A DNA stretch of 64,000 bases from Gordonia sp. SL306 (lineage in GTDB: Bacteria > Actinomycetota > Actinomycetes > Mycobacteriales > Mycobacteriaceae), in assembly GCF_026625785.1 (NCBI RefSeq), contig NZ_CP113063.1:1116001-1180000 (forward strand), written 5' to 3'. Made by a program: the position numbers and the translations under genes. The stretch's first letter is position 1, and each line of letters starts with the position of its first letter. The notes beneath the pieces are model-generated. The model had not been told where the DNA came from. It worked only from the letters and a program-made list of their open reading frames with translations, and searched no databases. Of this stretch, positions 34,853-44,164 are shown piece by piece.

Positions 34853-35232
34853 CGTCAGCTGATGAGACCACCAGCCCGCAACGCCAGAAGGGCCTGGACA
34901 TGATGTCCAAGGTCTACGGCTGGGAGATGTCGGACGGACCGGGAGACTTCTTCGCACATACCGCCGACCAGGTGTTCGGCGAGGTCTGGACACGGGAGGG
35001 ACTCTCGGTCCGCGACCGCCGCCTGATCCTGCTCGGCGCCCTCGCCCAGGCGGGCCAGATCGACGTGGCCGAGATCCAGGCCGGCGCAGCGCTGGCGAAC
35101 GGTGAACTGACGGCCGAACAGCTCGAGGAGATCAGCCTCTTCCTGTGCTACTACGTCGGCTGGCCCTTGGGCACCAAGATGCATTTCATGTTCGGCGACG
35201 TCATCGGGAAACACCAGAAGAAGCAGAAGTGA
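34849..35232 (+). CDS. Carboxymuconolactone decarboxylase-family protein
   Basis: A 127-aa AhpD/CMD-like helical protein (SVRDRRLILLGALAQAGQIDVAEIQAGAAL). No CxxC peroxidase motif is present, so an AhpD-type redox role is unlikely; decarboxylase or lactone-processing roles are possible. It corresponds to Rv0771. It is translationally coupled on both sides. Confidence 0.85.
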   Translation: MTSADETTSPQRQKGLDMMSKVYGWEMSDGPGDFFAHTADQVFGEVWTREGLSVRDRRLILLGALAQAGQIDVAEIQAGAALANGELTAEQLEEISLFLCYYVGWPLGTKMHFMFGDVIGKHQKKQK

Positions 35233-36590
35233 CCCCTGGAGTCGACTTCACGGAGCTGACCGGGGGCGGCGGCTGCTCGATCATGAGCGCCACCCCCGGC
35301 CCCGACCTGGAGGCCAATGGCTTCCAGGAGAACGAGTATGCCGCATCCGGGGTCGCGACCCGCTACGCCCACGCGGGCCCCGATTCGGTGGCGCCACTCG
35401 GCGAGGACAAATTCGCGACGCGCGTGCTGGTGCGCAGGCCGCGTCTCGATGCCGATTTCAGCGGCACTGTCGTCGTCGAGTGGCTGAACGTCAGCAGCGG
35501 GTCGGACGCGGCACCCGAATACACCTACCTGGCCGAAGAACTCGTCCGAGGCGGTTACGCGTGGGTCGGCGTCTCGGCTCAGTACACCGGCGTGATGGGC
35601 GGCTCCGGCTCGGTGGACGGTCTCGGTGCCGGCACCTCGGGCACGCTCGCGGCCAAGGACCCGGAACGCTATACCGGCCTTCATCATCCGGGAGATGCCT
35701 ACTGTTACGACCTCTTCGGGGCCGTCGGGAGGTCGCTGCTGTTGCCGTCCGCTGCGGGCGCCGAGCATCCGCTACGCGGACTGTCCGTCCGGCGACTACT
35801 CGCCGTCGGCGAGTCACAGTCGGCAATGGCGCTGACGACCTACGCCAACCTGTTCGCCGCCGAGCATGCGGTGTTCGACGGGTTGTTGATCCACAGCCGA
35901 GCCGCCGCCGGCCTGTCACTGGGAGAGGCAGGCACCGCTATCGATGTCGACGCCGTGTTCGCCCAGGAACCCGTGACCATCCGGACCGATCTGCCCATCC
36001 CGGTCTTCATCGTTCAAACCGAGACCGACGTGCTGACGAACTTCCGCTTCTACCGGGCACGCCAGCCCGACACCGATCGGCTGCGTGTCTGGGAGATCGC
36101 GGGCACCTCACACGCCGACCTCCACCAGATAGGACCGTACGAGCACATGCTCGGATGTCCGACACCCGTCAACCGCGGACAGCAACGATTCGTGTTACGC
36201 GCCGCATTGCACCATCTGCGAGACTGGGCCGACGGCGGGCCGGTGCCCCCGGCGGCGATGCCTCTGGAGCTCGACGCCACAGCGAACACAACGCAATTCG
36301 CTCTCGACGAGGTCGGGAACGTCCGAGGTGGCGTCCGCACCCCGTGCGTGGACGCGCCCATCGAGATCCTCAGCGGCATCGTCGGCGACGACGTCCCGCG
36401 CATCTGCGTGCTGTTCGGTTCCACCCTCCCGATCGCACCGGACATCCTGGCCTCGCGATACGCCGGACGCGACGACTACGAGCAGCGCTACCGGGCGGCC
36501 ACAACGGCAGCGGTCGAGGCGGGTTTCATCCTGGCGGCCGACCGCGACGAGGCGCTGGCCGACGCCCGTCCCGACGTGATCCCCGACTGA
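35229..36590 (+). CDS. Alpha/beta-hydrolase-domain protein
   Basis: A 453-aa protein of the large alpha/beta hydrolase domain family. The nucleophile elbow is AVGESQSAMALTTYANL (GESQS). A late His is in GTSHADLHQIGPY, and Asp in TETDVLTNFRF could complete the triad. No signal peptide is apparent. GTG 35229 overlaps the preceding stop (GTGA). Its place after the CMD-like gene suggests ester or lactone hydrolysis at the end of the pathway. It lies beyond the part of the locus I recall from M. tuberculosis. Confidence 0.82.
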   Translation: MTPGVDFTELTGGGGCSIMSATPGPDLEANGFQENEYAASGVATRYAHAGPDSVAPLGEDKFATRVLVRRPRLDADFSGTVVVEWLNVSSGSDAAPEYTYLAEELVRGGYAWVGVSAQYTGVMGGSGSVDGLGAGTSGTLAAKDPERYTGLHHPGDAYCYDLFGAVGRSLLLPSAAGAEHPLRGLSVRRLLAVGESQSAMALTTYANLFAAEHAVFDGLLIHSRAAAGLSLGEAGTAIDVDAVFAQEPVTIRTDLPIPVFIVQTETDVLTNFRFYRARQPDTDRLRVWEIAGTSHADLHQIGPYEHMLGCPTPVNRGQQRFVLRAALHHLRDWADGGPVPPAAMPLELDATANTTQFALDEVGNVRGGVRTPCVDAPIEILSGIVGDDVPRICVLFGSTLPIAPDILASRYAGRDDYEQRYRAATTAAVEAGFILAADRDEALADARPDVIPD

Positions 36591-36621
36591 CCCGCTCGCT
36601 GACGGCAGGAGACGAGACACC

Positions 36622-37275
36622 ATGGAATTCAGGCTCGAAGACATCTCCACGCAGGAGTTCGAACGTCGACGTGCGCTGTTCGGTCCTCTCGCAGACTCCG
36701 TTCGCGAACTGATCGACGCGGTGATCCGCACCGAGGTCGACGAGGACGTTGTCCGTGACGCCCACGGTCAGATCGCCTCGGTGGTGGAATCATTGCGCAC
36801 CAGGCAGATCGACGGCGCCTTCGGCGTCCGCCACACCGCCGACATGAAGGGCATGCCGTGGGGCAATGCGGTGATCGGCCTGCGGAACGCGGTGGCTCCG
36901 CCCTTGCAGTTGACGCGGCATGACAACGGTCTGGTGACCACCGATTTCACGCTCGGGGCCGCATATGAGGGGCCGCCGGGCTGTGTGCACGGCGGAGTGT
37001 GTGCGATGGTCCTCGACCACGTCCTGGGCCAGGCCGGCAGCGCCGACGACGTCCCCTGCTACACCGGCACCCTCACGATGCGATATCTGCGCCCGACACC
37101 GCTCGGCCGGTTGCATGCCGAGGCCATCATCGTGGAACGCGACGGGCGCAAGAAGATCGTGCGAGGAGCGATCTCTGACGCTGGTGGCGAGACCGTCACG
37201 GCTGAAGGCGTCTTCATCGTCCCCAAAGACTGGGCGGGCGTCATGCCCGAGACTCCGCGCCCACCCACCCGTTGA
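36622..37275 (+). CDS. PaaI-like hotdog thioesterase
   Basis: A 217-aa protein with a C-terminal hotdog domain. The active-site loop AYEGPPGCVHGGVCAMVLDHVLGQA carries HGG, followed by LTMRYLRPTPLGRL and a terminal ISDAGGETVTAEGVFIVP. It should hydrolyse an acyl-CoA. An ~80-residue helical N-terminal extension precedes the domain. It is the last gene of the plus-strand operon, 31 bases after the hydrolase, and converges on the ABC transporter operon. Confidence 0.85.
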   Translation: MEFRLEDISTQEFERRRALFGPLADSVRELIDAVIRTEVDEDVVRDAHGQIASVVESLRTRQIDGAFGVRHTADMKGMPWGNAVIGLRNAVAPPLQLTRHDNGLVTTDFTLGAAYEGPPGCVHGGVCAMVLDHVLGQAGSADDVPCYTGTLTMRYLRPTPLGRLHAEAIIVERDGRKKIVRGAISDAGGETVTAEGVFIVPKDWAGVMPETPRPPTR

Positions 37276-37295
37276 TCAGGGCTGCGCAGACCTGA
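37276..37295. terminator. 20-bp palindrome after the thioesterase stop
   Basis: TCAGGGCTGCGCAGACCTGA is symmetric except for one base pair and begins directly after the stop codon of the plus-strand gene. A smaller GACCC-acaac-GGGTC dyad (37322-37336) lies at the end of the opposing livF gene. Termination between convergent operons is the probable role. Confidence 0.45.
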
Positions 37296-37334
37296 TGGTC
37301 GACGCGCCGAACGCAATTACCGACCCACAACGGG

Positions 37335-38054
37335 TCAGTCGGAGCCGCCGAGGTACGCGCGCTCGATCCGCCCCAGGTCGTGGGCCAGCACAGACGAGTC
37401 ATCCGTCAACCTCACCTGGCCGTGCACCAGCACGAGCGCACGATCGGAAACCTCGAGGGCGAGCCGCACATGTTGTTCGACCAGGATCACAGCCGTGCCA
37501 CTCGCCGCGACGTCACGCAGGACCGGCAGGATCGACTGCACCACAACCGGCGCGAGGCCCATGCTGAGCTCATCGATCAGCAGAACCCTCGGTCGCTGCA
37601 GCAATGCGCGGGCGATGGCCAGCATCTGCTGTTCCCCACCCGACAACTGCCCCGCGGCCACTCCGAGTCGCGAGTTCAACGCCGGAAAGTGCTGTAGTAC
37701 TTGCTCGAGAGACTCTCGCGCAGAGCGCCGCCCTCGCGAGCGGATCGCAAGTCGCAGATTCTTCTCGGCGGTCAGTCGGCGGAACAACGCACGGTCGTCG
37801 GGGACCAGGACCACGCCCGCGCGGACCGCAGCGCGTGGCTTACCCGAGGGCAGCACCGTGCCCGAGACCGAAACCGACCCACCCAGACCGGGCAACAATC
37901 CGGCCAACGACATCAGCAAGGTGGTCTTACCGGCCCCATTCGGCCCGAGGAGCGCGATGACCTCGCCGGCCTGCACCGCGATGTTCAGATCGCGCACACA
38001 CGGGGCCGAGCGAGCGTAACCGGCATCCAGATCCGTGCACTCCAACAGCGTCAT
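37335..38054 (-). CDS. livF: Branched-chain-amino-acid-type ABC transporter ATPase (LivF-like)
   Basis: A 239-aa ATPase with Walker A LLGPNGAGKTTLL (about 35-47), Q-loop region, signature AGQLSGGEQQML, Walker B RVLLIDELSMGLAP and H-loop VEQHVRLAL. It is the second ATPase of an HAAT-family importer; its start overlaps the fused LivHMG stop by 4 bases. The importer could carry branched-chain amino acids, but this family also imports amides, urea and aromatic or terpenoid acids. Confidence 0.9.
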   Translation of the reverse strand: MTLLECTDLDAGYARSAPCVRDLNIAVQAGEVIALLGPNGAGKTTLLMSLAGLLPGLGGSVSVSGTVLPSGKPRAAVRAGVVLVPDDRALFRRLTAEKNLRLAIRSRGRRSARESLEQVLQHFPALNSRLGVAAGQLSGGEQQMLAIARALLQRPRVLLIDELSMGLAPVVVQSILPVLRDVAASGTAVILVEQHVRLALEVSDRALVLVHGQVRLTDDSSVLAHDLGRIERAYLGGSD

Positions 38055-40834
38055 GTCGGCACCTCCTCGGTCGTCACCGCGGGCGAACTGTCCGTCTGCT
38101 TCTCCGCGACGTGCTCGGACGATCCCGCAGGCGCGCCGAGATAAGCACCGATCACCGCCTCGTTCGAGCGGATCTCTTCTGGTGTCCCGGTGGCGATCAC
38201 CGACCCGAGGTCCAGCACGATCACGCGATCGCAGACGCTGAGGACCAGGTCCATGTCGTGGTCGACGAGCAACACGGAGACGCCGAACCCACGCGCTGCC
38301 GCAAGGCGCTCCCCCAGCCAGCTGCTCTCCGTGCTGTCGAGCCCGGCCGCAGGTTCATCGAGCAATGCGACCTGCGGCCGCCCCGCCAGGACCCTGGCCA
38401 CCGAGACCAACTGCCGTTGCCCCTGGGAGAGATCTGCGGCCACGACATCGGCCAGATGCCGGATCTCCAACAACGTCAGCACGGTGTCCACGACCTCCGT
38501 GGTGTCTCCCGACAGGCGCGTCGCGCCGACGGTCACGTTCTCCGCCACGGACAGCTCGTCGTAGAGCTCGATGTCCTGGAACGTGCGGCCCAGCCCCAAC
38601 CGGCTCCGCCGATGGGGGGCGAGATCACTGATCTCTTTGCCGTCCAGGACAACTCGACCGCTCGATGACGCAAATCCGGAAATCGCATCGATGAGCGTCG
38701 TCTTACCCGCTCCGTTCGGACCGATGAGACCGATGATCTCGCCCTGCCGGAGGTCGAAACTCACATCGTCGACCGCGACGACCGGACCGTAGTTCACCCT
38801 CACCCCCTCGACCGAGAGAACCGTCTTCGCGCCCACCGCCACGGCCGAGTCGATCACGGATGTCGATGACCCCGGATCGGGTGCGGTGTCGACCACCGCA
38901 CGTCGCCTGGCGACGGCCGGCACACGGATCCGGTGGAAGTATCCGGCAAGGCCATCCGGACTCGTGACCACGGTGAGCACCAACAGGATTCCGCTCGCGA
39001 GCATGTAGTAGTCACCGAAGGCCAGGTAGCGATCGGAGATGAAGTAGAGGACGCCGCCCGGGGCCAGCAACCCCGCCAGGAGCCCGCCCGACACCGACGT
39101 CACGCCTGCCACGTAGAACACTGCGAACAACCCGATGCCGGCGAAGACGGTGTACGAACTCGCGGTGGCGATCGTCTGCTGATATGCGAGCAAAGCGCCA
39201 CCGAGCCCGGCAACGAACGACGCGATGGCGAACGCCGAAAGCTTGGTCACACCCACGTTGATCCCCGCGGCCGCTGCGGAACGTTCGTTGGCCCGCACTG
39301 CCAGCATCGAGGCCCCGAGCGCGCTGCCGCGCAGTCGTGCCACACACCACGCGACCGCTGCGAGTACGACGAGGCAGACCAGCCCGAACGCCACTCGCGG
39401 ATATCCTTCGCCTGAACCGATTCCCAGATCGAGGCCGAACAGGGTCGGCGATTCGATCGGCGCACCCTGCATGCCGCCGTTCATACTCGGGTTCCGGAAC
39501 CAGAAGGCCTCCAAGAAGACCGCGAGGGCCAGTGTCGCGACCATCAGCGGCAGTCCACGGACCCGTAGAGCCGGAAGGCCGACCACGACACCGATCACCA
39601 TCGCTGCGCACGCTGCCAGGATGGGCGCGACCGGGAAGGGGATCCCGAGGTCGGAGGTGAACCGGCTCAGTCCGAAGGCGCCCACGCCCGCCAGCGTGAG
39701 CTGAGCGAGCGAGACCTGACCGGCGTAGCCGGTCAACACCACCTGCGACAGAGCGATGACGGCGAAGATCATCGAGGCGATGACGGCGAGGCGCAGGCTG
39801 CCCGAGGTCGCGAACAAGGCGGCGACGGCGACCAGACATCCGATCAGCCCGGGGACCACCACGTGACGAGGACGCGGTGATCGCCCGAGATCTTGGCGTG
39901 TGATCGAACCTCGACCCGGTATGGCCTGTCCCCGGACGAGGAGGAAGACGACGATCAGCAGGAGTGGAACAGCCTCGGCCACACCTGCATCGGGAAACCA
40001 GGCCAAGGTGGCCTGCAGGTTGGTGGCCTCGGATTGGAGCATCCCGATCACGAGTCCGGCGCCGACCGTCAGCGCGATGGCGGAGAAGTTTCCCACCAAA
40101 GCCGCGGCCAGTGCCGGCACGATGAACATCGTGTAGGCAACCGGATTGAGCGGGACGATGGGCGCGATGACGATCCCGCCGAGGCCGGCCGTTGCCGACG
40201 ACAGCGCCCAATTGCTGACCGCGATCCGATCCGGTGAGAGGCCGGTGACCAACGCGCCCTTCTCCGACTCGGCGGCGGCCTCGGTGGAGATTCCGAACCG
40301 GGTGTAGCGCAACACAAGTCCGGCACAGATAGCCAAACCGATGACCACGGCCGCAAGCCACAGGCGATCCGTGGACACCGCACTGTCGCCGATCCGGATG
40401 ACGCGCGGGGTGAAGATCGCACTCACGGTCGGGGTCTCGGTACCGACCCGCAATGCGATGAGCGCCTGGATCACGAGCATCAAGCCGATCGACGCGACCG
40501 CCTTGGCCAATGCCGGGGCAGCTCGCATCTGGCGGAAGACCAGCAGATAGAGCACGACACCGAGCACCGCCGAGATCATCACCGAGACAACCATCGCCGG
40601 CAGAATGGCCCAGTCGCCCCCGACGTCGACCGTGGCCGGGAATCCCGGGATCGGGTTCAGGAGTTCGCCATGCCGCAGAAACCCGTAGGTGTAGGCCGCA
40701 TACAGCGCGACCGCGCCGGTCGCGAAATTGACGACGCCCGAACTCTTGAACGTCATCACCAGAGCGAGTCCGAGTGCCGCATAGACCGCACCGTTACCGA
40801 GGCCGAGCGCCAGGAAAGCGAGATGTTGAGTCAT
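38051..40834 (-). CDS. Fused LivH-LivM-LivG ABC transporter (two permeases plus ATPase)
   Basis: A single 927-aa polypeptide. Residues 1 to ~300 are a LivH permease (GNGAVYAALGLALVMTFKSSGVVNFATGA), ~330-640 a LivM permease (TGYAGQVSLAQLTLAGVGAFG), and ~670-905 a LivG ATPase with Walker A GLIGPNGAGKTTLIDAISGF, signature DLSQGQRQLVSVARVL and Walker B VALLDEPAAGLD. There is no stop or restart between domains. LivH-M-G are normally separate genes. The product would need only LivF and the binding protein to form the transporter, both of which flank it. The signature is LSQGQ instead of LSGGQ. Confidence 0.92.
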   Translation of the reverse strand: MTQHLAFLALGLGNGAVYAALGLALVMTFKSSGVVNFATGAVALYAAYTYGFLRHGELLNPIPGFPATVDVGGDWAILPAMVVSVMISAVLGVVLYLLVFRQMRAAPALAKAVASIGLMLVIQALIALRVGTETPTVSAIFTPRVIRIGDSAVSTDRLWLAAVVIGLAICAGLVLRYTRFGISTEAAAESEKGALVTGLSPDRIAVSNWALSSATAGLGGIVIAPIVPLNPVAYTMFIVPALAAALVGNFSAIALTVGAGLVIGMLQSEATNLQATLAWFPDAGVAEAVPLLLIVVFLLVRGQAIPGRGSITRQDLGRSPRPRHVVVPGLIGCLVAVAALFATSGSLRLAVIASMIFAVIALSQVVLTGYAGQVSLAQLTLAGVGAFGLSRFTSDLGIPFPVAPILAACAAMVIGVVVGLPALRVRGLPLMVATLALAVFLEAFWFRNPSMNGGMQGAPIESPTLFGLDLGIGSGEGYPRVAFGLVCLVVLAAVAWCVARLRGSALGASMLAVRANERSAAAAGINVGVTKLSAFAIASFVAGLGGALLAYQQTIATASSYTVFAGIGLFAVFYVAGVTSVSGGLLAGLLAPGGVLYFISDRYLAFGDYYMLASGILLVLTVVTSPDGLAGYFHRIRVPAVARRRAVVDTAPDPGSSTSVIDSAVAVGAKTVLSVEGVRVNYGPVVAVDDVSFDLRQGEIIGLIGPNGAGKTTLIDAISGFASSSGRVVLDGKEISDLAPHRRSRLGLGRTFQDIELYDELSVAENVTVGATRLSGDTTEVVDTVLTLLEIRHLADVVAADLSQGQRQLVSVARVLAGRPQVALLDEPAAGLDSTESSWLGERLAAARGFGVSVLLVDHDMDLVLSVCDRVIVLDLGSVIATGTPEEIRSNEAVIGAYLGAPAGSSEHVAEKQTDSSPAVTTEEVPT

Positions 40835-40882
40835 GTACGCCCCCGATCGGGGGCCGGCGCTGCGGCCCCCGATCTTCCCGAA

Positions 40883-42124
40883 CTAGTTGTTGACTGCGAC
40901 GGTGTTCTCGAGCTTGGTATCAGCGTTGACGTCGCTGACCAGAATTGACTTGCTGCACAGAGTCTTCAGTTGCGGAACGGCAGTGCCGTCACAGCTGAAG
41001 GTGAGGCCCGGTGCGGCAGGCAACGGAACGTTCTTGGCGGATGACAGCGCCGTCATGAAGTCCTGTGGCGTGACCGGCCCGGTGAGCGACTTGCCGACCT
41101 CACCGAGCGACATCATCACCTGGTAGCCCAGGTAGGCAAGACCCGCCGGATCGGTGCCGGCCGCGTAGGTGGCCATCACGCTGCGGTACAGCTCCGAGGA
41201 AGGATCATCCGAGTCGAGTTTGACCGTGGTGAATGCCTTTGCACCGGTCACCGCGTCGGCGCCCACGCTGTCGATGACCTGCTTGTCCAGGCAGCTGGCG
41301 ATGAGGTACTTCTTGACCGTCGGCGCCGCGGTCTGCAATGCCTTGATCGTCGAGATGCACTGGCTGGTCTCGCCCAACACGGTGACGGCACCTGGATTGT
41401 CGGCCAGACCGGCAGTGATCTGAGGCGTCGGATCCGCGGCGGACGCCGGGATCGTGATGACGTCCATCTCGACGCCTGCCTGCTTGAATGTCGGCACTCC
41501 GATCGCCTTGACCGAGGATGCGGCGTCGCCCGCGTCCGAGATCACAACCGCGACCTTCTTGATCCCTTCTTTGGCCGCGGTGGCGGCTTGACCTGCAAAT
41601 ACGGCAAGGATGCCACCCGAGAGCATGAACGCACCCGGCGTCATCATCTCGACCTGCGAGACGGGCGCCTGGGCCACATAGGGAATGCCGGCGCCCGCAA
41701 CGATCGGCAACATGACTGCGCCCTGTGAGCCGAACGGTGCAACGACGACGGAGACCTTCTGTTCGACCATCTGGTTGGCACAACTCGTTGCCGACGCGGG
41801 GTCTTCCTGCTCCTTGCAGACGACCAGGTCGATCTTGTGACCGCCGATCCCGCCGCCGTTGTTGTTCAGGTATTCCGTTGCGGCCTCACCACCTTCGCGA
41901 ACCATCGGCACCGTGATCGGACCACCCTCCGGGGTGATGAAGCCGACCTTGATCGGGCTTCCGGTGGCCGCGTTCGACGGCAAAGCCGACGTGGCACCGG
42001 CGGAAGCGGAATCCGAGGAACTGTCGTCGGCGCACGCCGACAGACCCCCCAGGGCGAGCACGGCGACGGCGCCGACCGTTGTCGCCGTGCGGAGGGCATG
42101 TTTGACCGATTGCGATGGTTTCAC
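40883..42124 (-). CDS. ABC transporter substrate-binding lipoprotein (LivJ/LivK-like)
   Basis: A 413-aa periplasmic-binding-protein-like lipoprotein. The signal peptide ends in the lipobox LSAC (Cys about 31), followed by a Ser/Ala linker and a Leu/Ile/Val-binding fold (IKVGFITPEGGPITVPM, ...VVVAPFGSQGAVMLPIVAGAGIPYV). It is first in the minus-strand operon, 48 bases before the fused permease-ATPase gene. The ligand is undetermined; the location beside the CYP51 locus and an amidohydrolase hints at an organic acid. Confidence 0.88.
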   Translation of the reverse strand: MKPSQSVKHALRTATTVGAVAVLALGGLSACADDSSSDSASAGATSALPSNAATGSPIKVGFITPEGGPITVPMVREGGEAATEYLNNNGGGIGGHKIDLVVCKEQEDPASATSCANQMVEQKVSVVVAPFGSQGAVMLPIVAGAGIPYVAQAPVSQVEMMTPGAFMLSGGILAVFAGQAATAAKEGIKKVAVVISDAGDAASSVKAIGVPTFKQAGVEMDVITIPASAADPTPQITAGLADNPGAVTVLGETSQCISTIKALQTAAPTVKKYLIASCLDKQVIDSVGADAVTGAKAFTTVKLDSDDPSSELYRSVMATYAAGTDPAGLAYLGYQVMMSLGEVGKSLTGPVTPQDFMTALSSAKNVPLPAAPGLTFSCDGTAVPQLKTLCSKSILVSDVNADTKLENTVAVNN

Positions 42125-42453
42125 TGCTGGTCCCTTCAGAGGTGAACGACGGACCCGGACGGTTCACGAGCCGCAGTGGAGCCGCCGGCCGAAACATCGC
42201 GCTGGTCATGCAGCTTCCGGCAGAACTGTAACGCGTTGCATTTGCCGTTCGACCCGAATTGGGAAAACCCGACATCGTTGCCCGACCGATCCAAGTTGGT
42301 CACTCGCCCAACATATTTAGCGCTCATGCCGGCACCCGCACGGCACGTGCCCGTCCCCGGTGTGGGCATCGCAGTGACACCTACTCACTCATGAACTCAC
42401 TGGAGAACCGGGCCGCGGACCGTGCGACGTTCGACAGTAGTAGCGTCAGAGGA
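42125..42453. promoter_or_regulatory. 329-bp divergent intergenic region
   Basis: No gene is evident. It should hold the promoter of the ABC transporter operon (minus) and of the amidohydrolase (plus). A near-perfect palindrome TGTAACGCGTTGCA (42227-42240, core AACGCGTT) lies about 103 bases upstream of the binding-protein start and is the best operator candidate. A weaker GTTGG-8-CCAAC dyad follows. Near the plus-strand GTG a TAGCGT element could be a -10. Confidence 0.4.
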
Positions 42454-43392
42454 GTGAACAGCGCTGTTCCCGACCGACCCGCATCCGCGGCCGAAAGCCT
42501 GCCGGAACCCTTCAGTTCGGCGGAGACCCAGCGTCTGCGCGACGCCTGGCAACGCCTCGGCCTGCCCGGCCTGATCGACATCCACACCCACTTCATGCCG
42601 AAACCGGTGATGGACAAGGTGTGGGCGTACTTCGACTCCGCCGGTCCCCTGATCGGACGCGAGTGGCCGATCGCCTACCGCGCCGACGAGGACGTCCGGG
42701 TGGCTACCCTGCAGGACTTCGGGGTCCGCGCGTACTCGTCCCTGGTCTATCCACACAAACCGGATATGGCCGAGTGGCTGAACGGGTGGGCGGCCGATTT
42801 CGCGGCACACCATCCCGACTGTCTGCACACCGCGACATTCTATCCGGAGGAGTCGGCGCCCGCTTACGTCTCGAAGGCCATTCAGCGCGGGACCCAGGTG
42901 TTCAAGTGCCACATCCAGGTCGGCGATTTCTCGCCGCTGGATTCGCTGCTTGACGGCGTCTGGGCGCAGATCGCCGACAGCCAGCTCCCGGTCATCATCC
43001 ATTGCGGTTCCGGTCCGGCGCCGGGCACCCACACCGGTCCAGAGCCGATCGCCGCACTCCTGCACCGGTTCCCGTCGTTGCCACTGATCATCGCGCACAT
43101 GGGAACTCCCGAATACGTCGAATTCCTCGACCTCGCCGAGCGTTATCCGGAAGTACGGTTCGACACGACCATGTCGTTCACCGATTTCTCCGAGGAGGGC
43201 GCGCCGTTCCCGAAAAGCGAACTCCCCCGGTTGCGCGACCTCGGCGACCGCATCATGTTCGGCAGCGACTTCCCGAACATCCCCTACCCGTACACCCACG
43301 CACTCGAGGCCGTCGCGCGTCTCGATCTCGGCGACGACTGGCTACGCGGGGTGCTCTACGAGAACGCCGCCGAGTTGTTCGGGGTCGGCTGA
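42454..43392 (+). CDS. Amidohydrolase_2-family metal-dependent hydrolase
   Basis: A 312-aa TIM-barrel amidohydrolase. Metal ligands are visible in GLIDIHTHFMP (HxH), KCHIQVGDF, VIIHCGSGPAPGTH, LIIAHMGTPEYV and FGSDFPNIPYP (catalytic Asp). Relatives hydrolyse or decarboxylate aromatic and heterocyclic acids. GTG 42454 is the preferred start, giving ~37 residues before the barrel; ATG 42391 is an alternative. AGGA abuts the GTG, too close for normal use, so translation may be leaderless. It diverges from the ABC importer operon. Confidence 0.8.
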   Translation: MNSAVPDRPASAAESLPEPFSSAETQRLRDAWQRLGLPGLIDIHTHFMPKPVMDKVWAYFDSAGPLIGREWPIAYRADEDVRVATLQDFGVRAYSSLVYPHKPDMAEWLNGWAADFAAHHPDCLHTATFYPEESAPAYVSKAIQRGTQVFKCHIQVGDFSPLDSLLDGVWAQIADSQLPVIIHCGSGPAPGTHTGPEPIAALLHRFPSLPLIIAHMGTPEYVEFLDLAERYPEVRFDTTMSFTDFSEEGAPFPKSELPRLRDLGDRIMFGSDFPNIPYPYTHALEAVARLDLGDDWLRGVLYENAAELFGVG

Positions 43393-43405
43393 GGTCCGCT
43401 GCCTC

Positions 43406-44164
43406 TCACAACACCTGAGACAGAAAAGCGCGCAATCGTTCTGATTCCGCCGCGTCGAAGATCTGCTCGGGTTTGCCGGTTTCCACCACGGCACCGTGAT
43501 CCATGAACAGGACGCTGTCGGAAACGTTGCGGGCATAACCCATCTCGTGGGTGACGACGACCATCGTCATCCCTTCTTCGGCGAGGTCGGCCATCAGCGC
43601 CAGCACCCCTTTCACGAGTTCCGGGTCGAGTGCCGAGGTCGCCTCGTCGAAGAACATCACCTGTGGTTCCATCGCCAGCGCCCTGGCGATCGCCACGCGC
43701 TGTTGCTGTCCGCCGGACAGACTTCCCGGCCGGGCGTCGGCCTTGTTGGTCAGGCCGACGATCTCGAGCTGACGCATCGCGACGGCACGGGCCTCTTCCT
43801 TGCCGAGACCGCGGAGCTTGCGCGGCCCGAGTGAGATGTTGTCCACGACGGTCTTGTGCGGGAAGAGGTTGAAGTGCTGGAACACCATGCCGATCCGGCG
43901 CCGGAGCTCGTCGGGATTGTCCCCGAGAACCGATCGACCGTCGAGGAGCACGTCGCCCTGATCGGGTTCGTGTAGCCGGTTGAGTACTCGCAGCAGCGTC
44001 GACTTCCCGGATCCGGATGGCCCGATCACGGTCGTCGTGGTCCCCGCGTCGACCTGGATGTCGACCCCACGCAAAACGTGGTTCTTGCCGAACGACAGGT
44101 GCAGGTCGGTACCGGTCAGGGAGACCGCCTCGCGTGCGGTGATGGTGTCGGCCATGTCGCTCAT
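43406..44164 (-). CDS. glnQ: Polar amino acid ABC transporter ATPase (GlnQ-like)
   Basis: A 252-aa ATPase: Walker [16 protein letters not shown] (about 42-56), Q-loop [14 protein letters not shown] typical of polar-amino-acid importers, signature [16 protein letters not shown], Walker [14 protein letters not shown] and H-loop [12 protein letters not shown] 44164 overlaps the stop of the fused binding-protein/permease by 4 bases. The two genes form a complete importer, probably for glutamine, glutamate or a related amino acid. Confidence 0.92.
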   Translation of the reverse strand: MSDMADTITAREAVSLTGTDLHLSFGKNHVLRGVDIQVDAGTTTTVIGPSGSGKSTLLRVLNRLHEPDQGDVLLDGRSVLGDNPDELRRRIGMVFQHFNLFPHKTVVDNISLGPRKLRGLGKEEARAVAMRQLEIVGLTNKADARPGSLSGGQQQRVAIARALAMEPQVMFFDEATSALDPELVKGVLALMADLAEEGMTMVVVTHEMGYARNVSDSVLFMDHGAVVETGKPEQIFDAAESERLRAFLSQVL

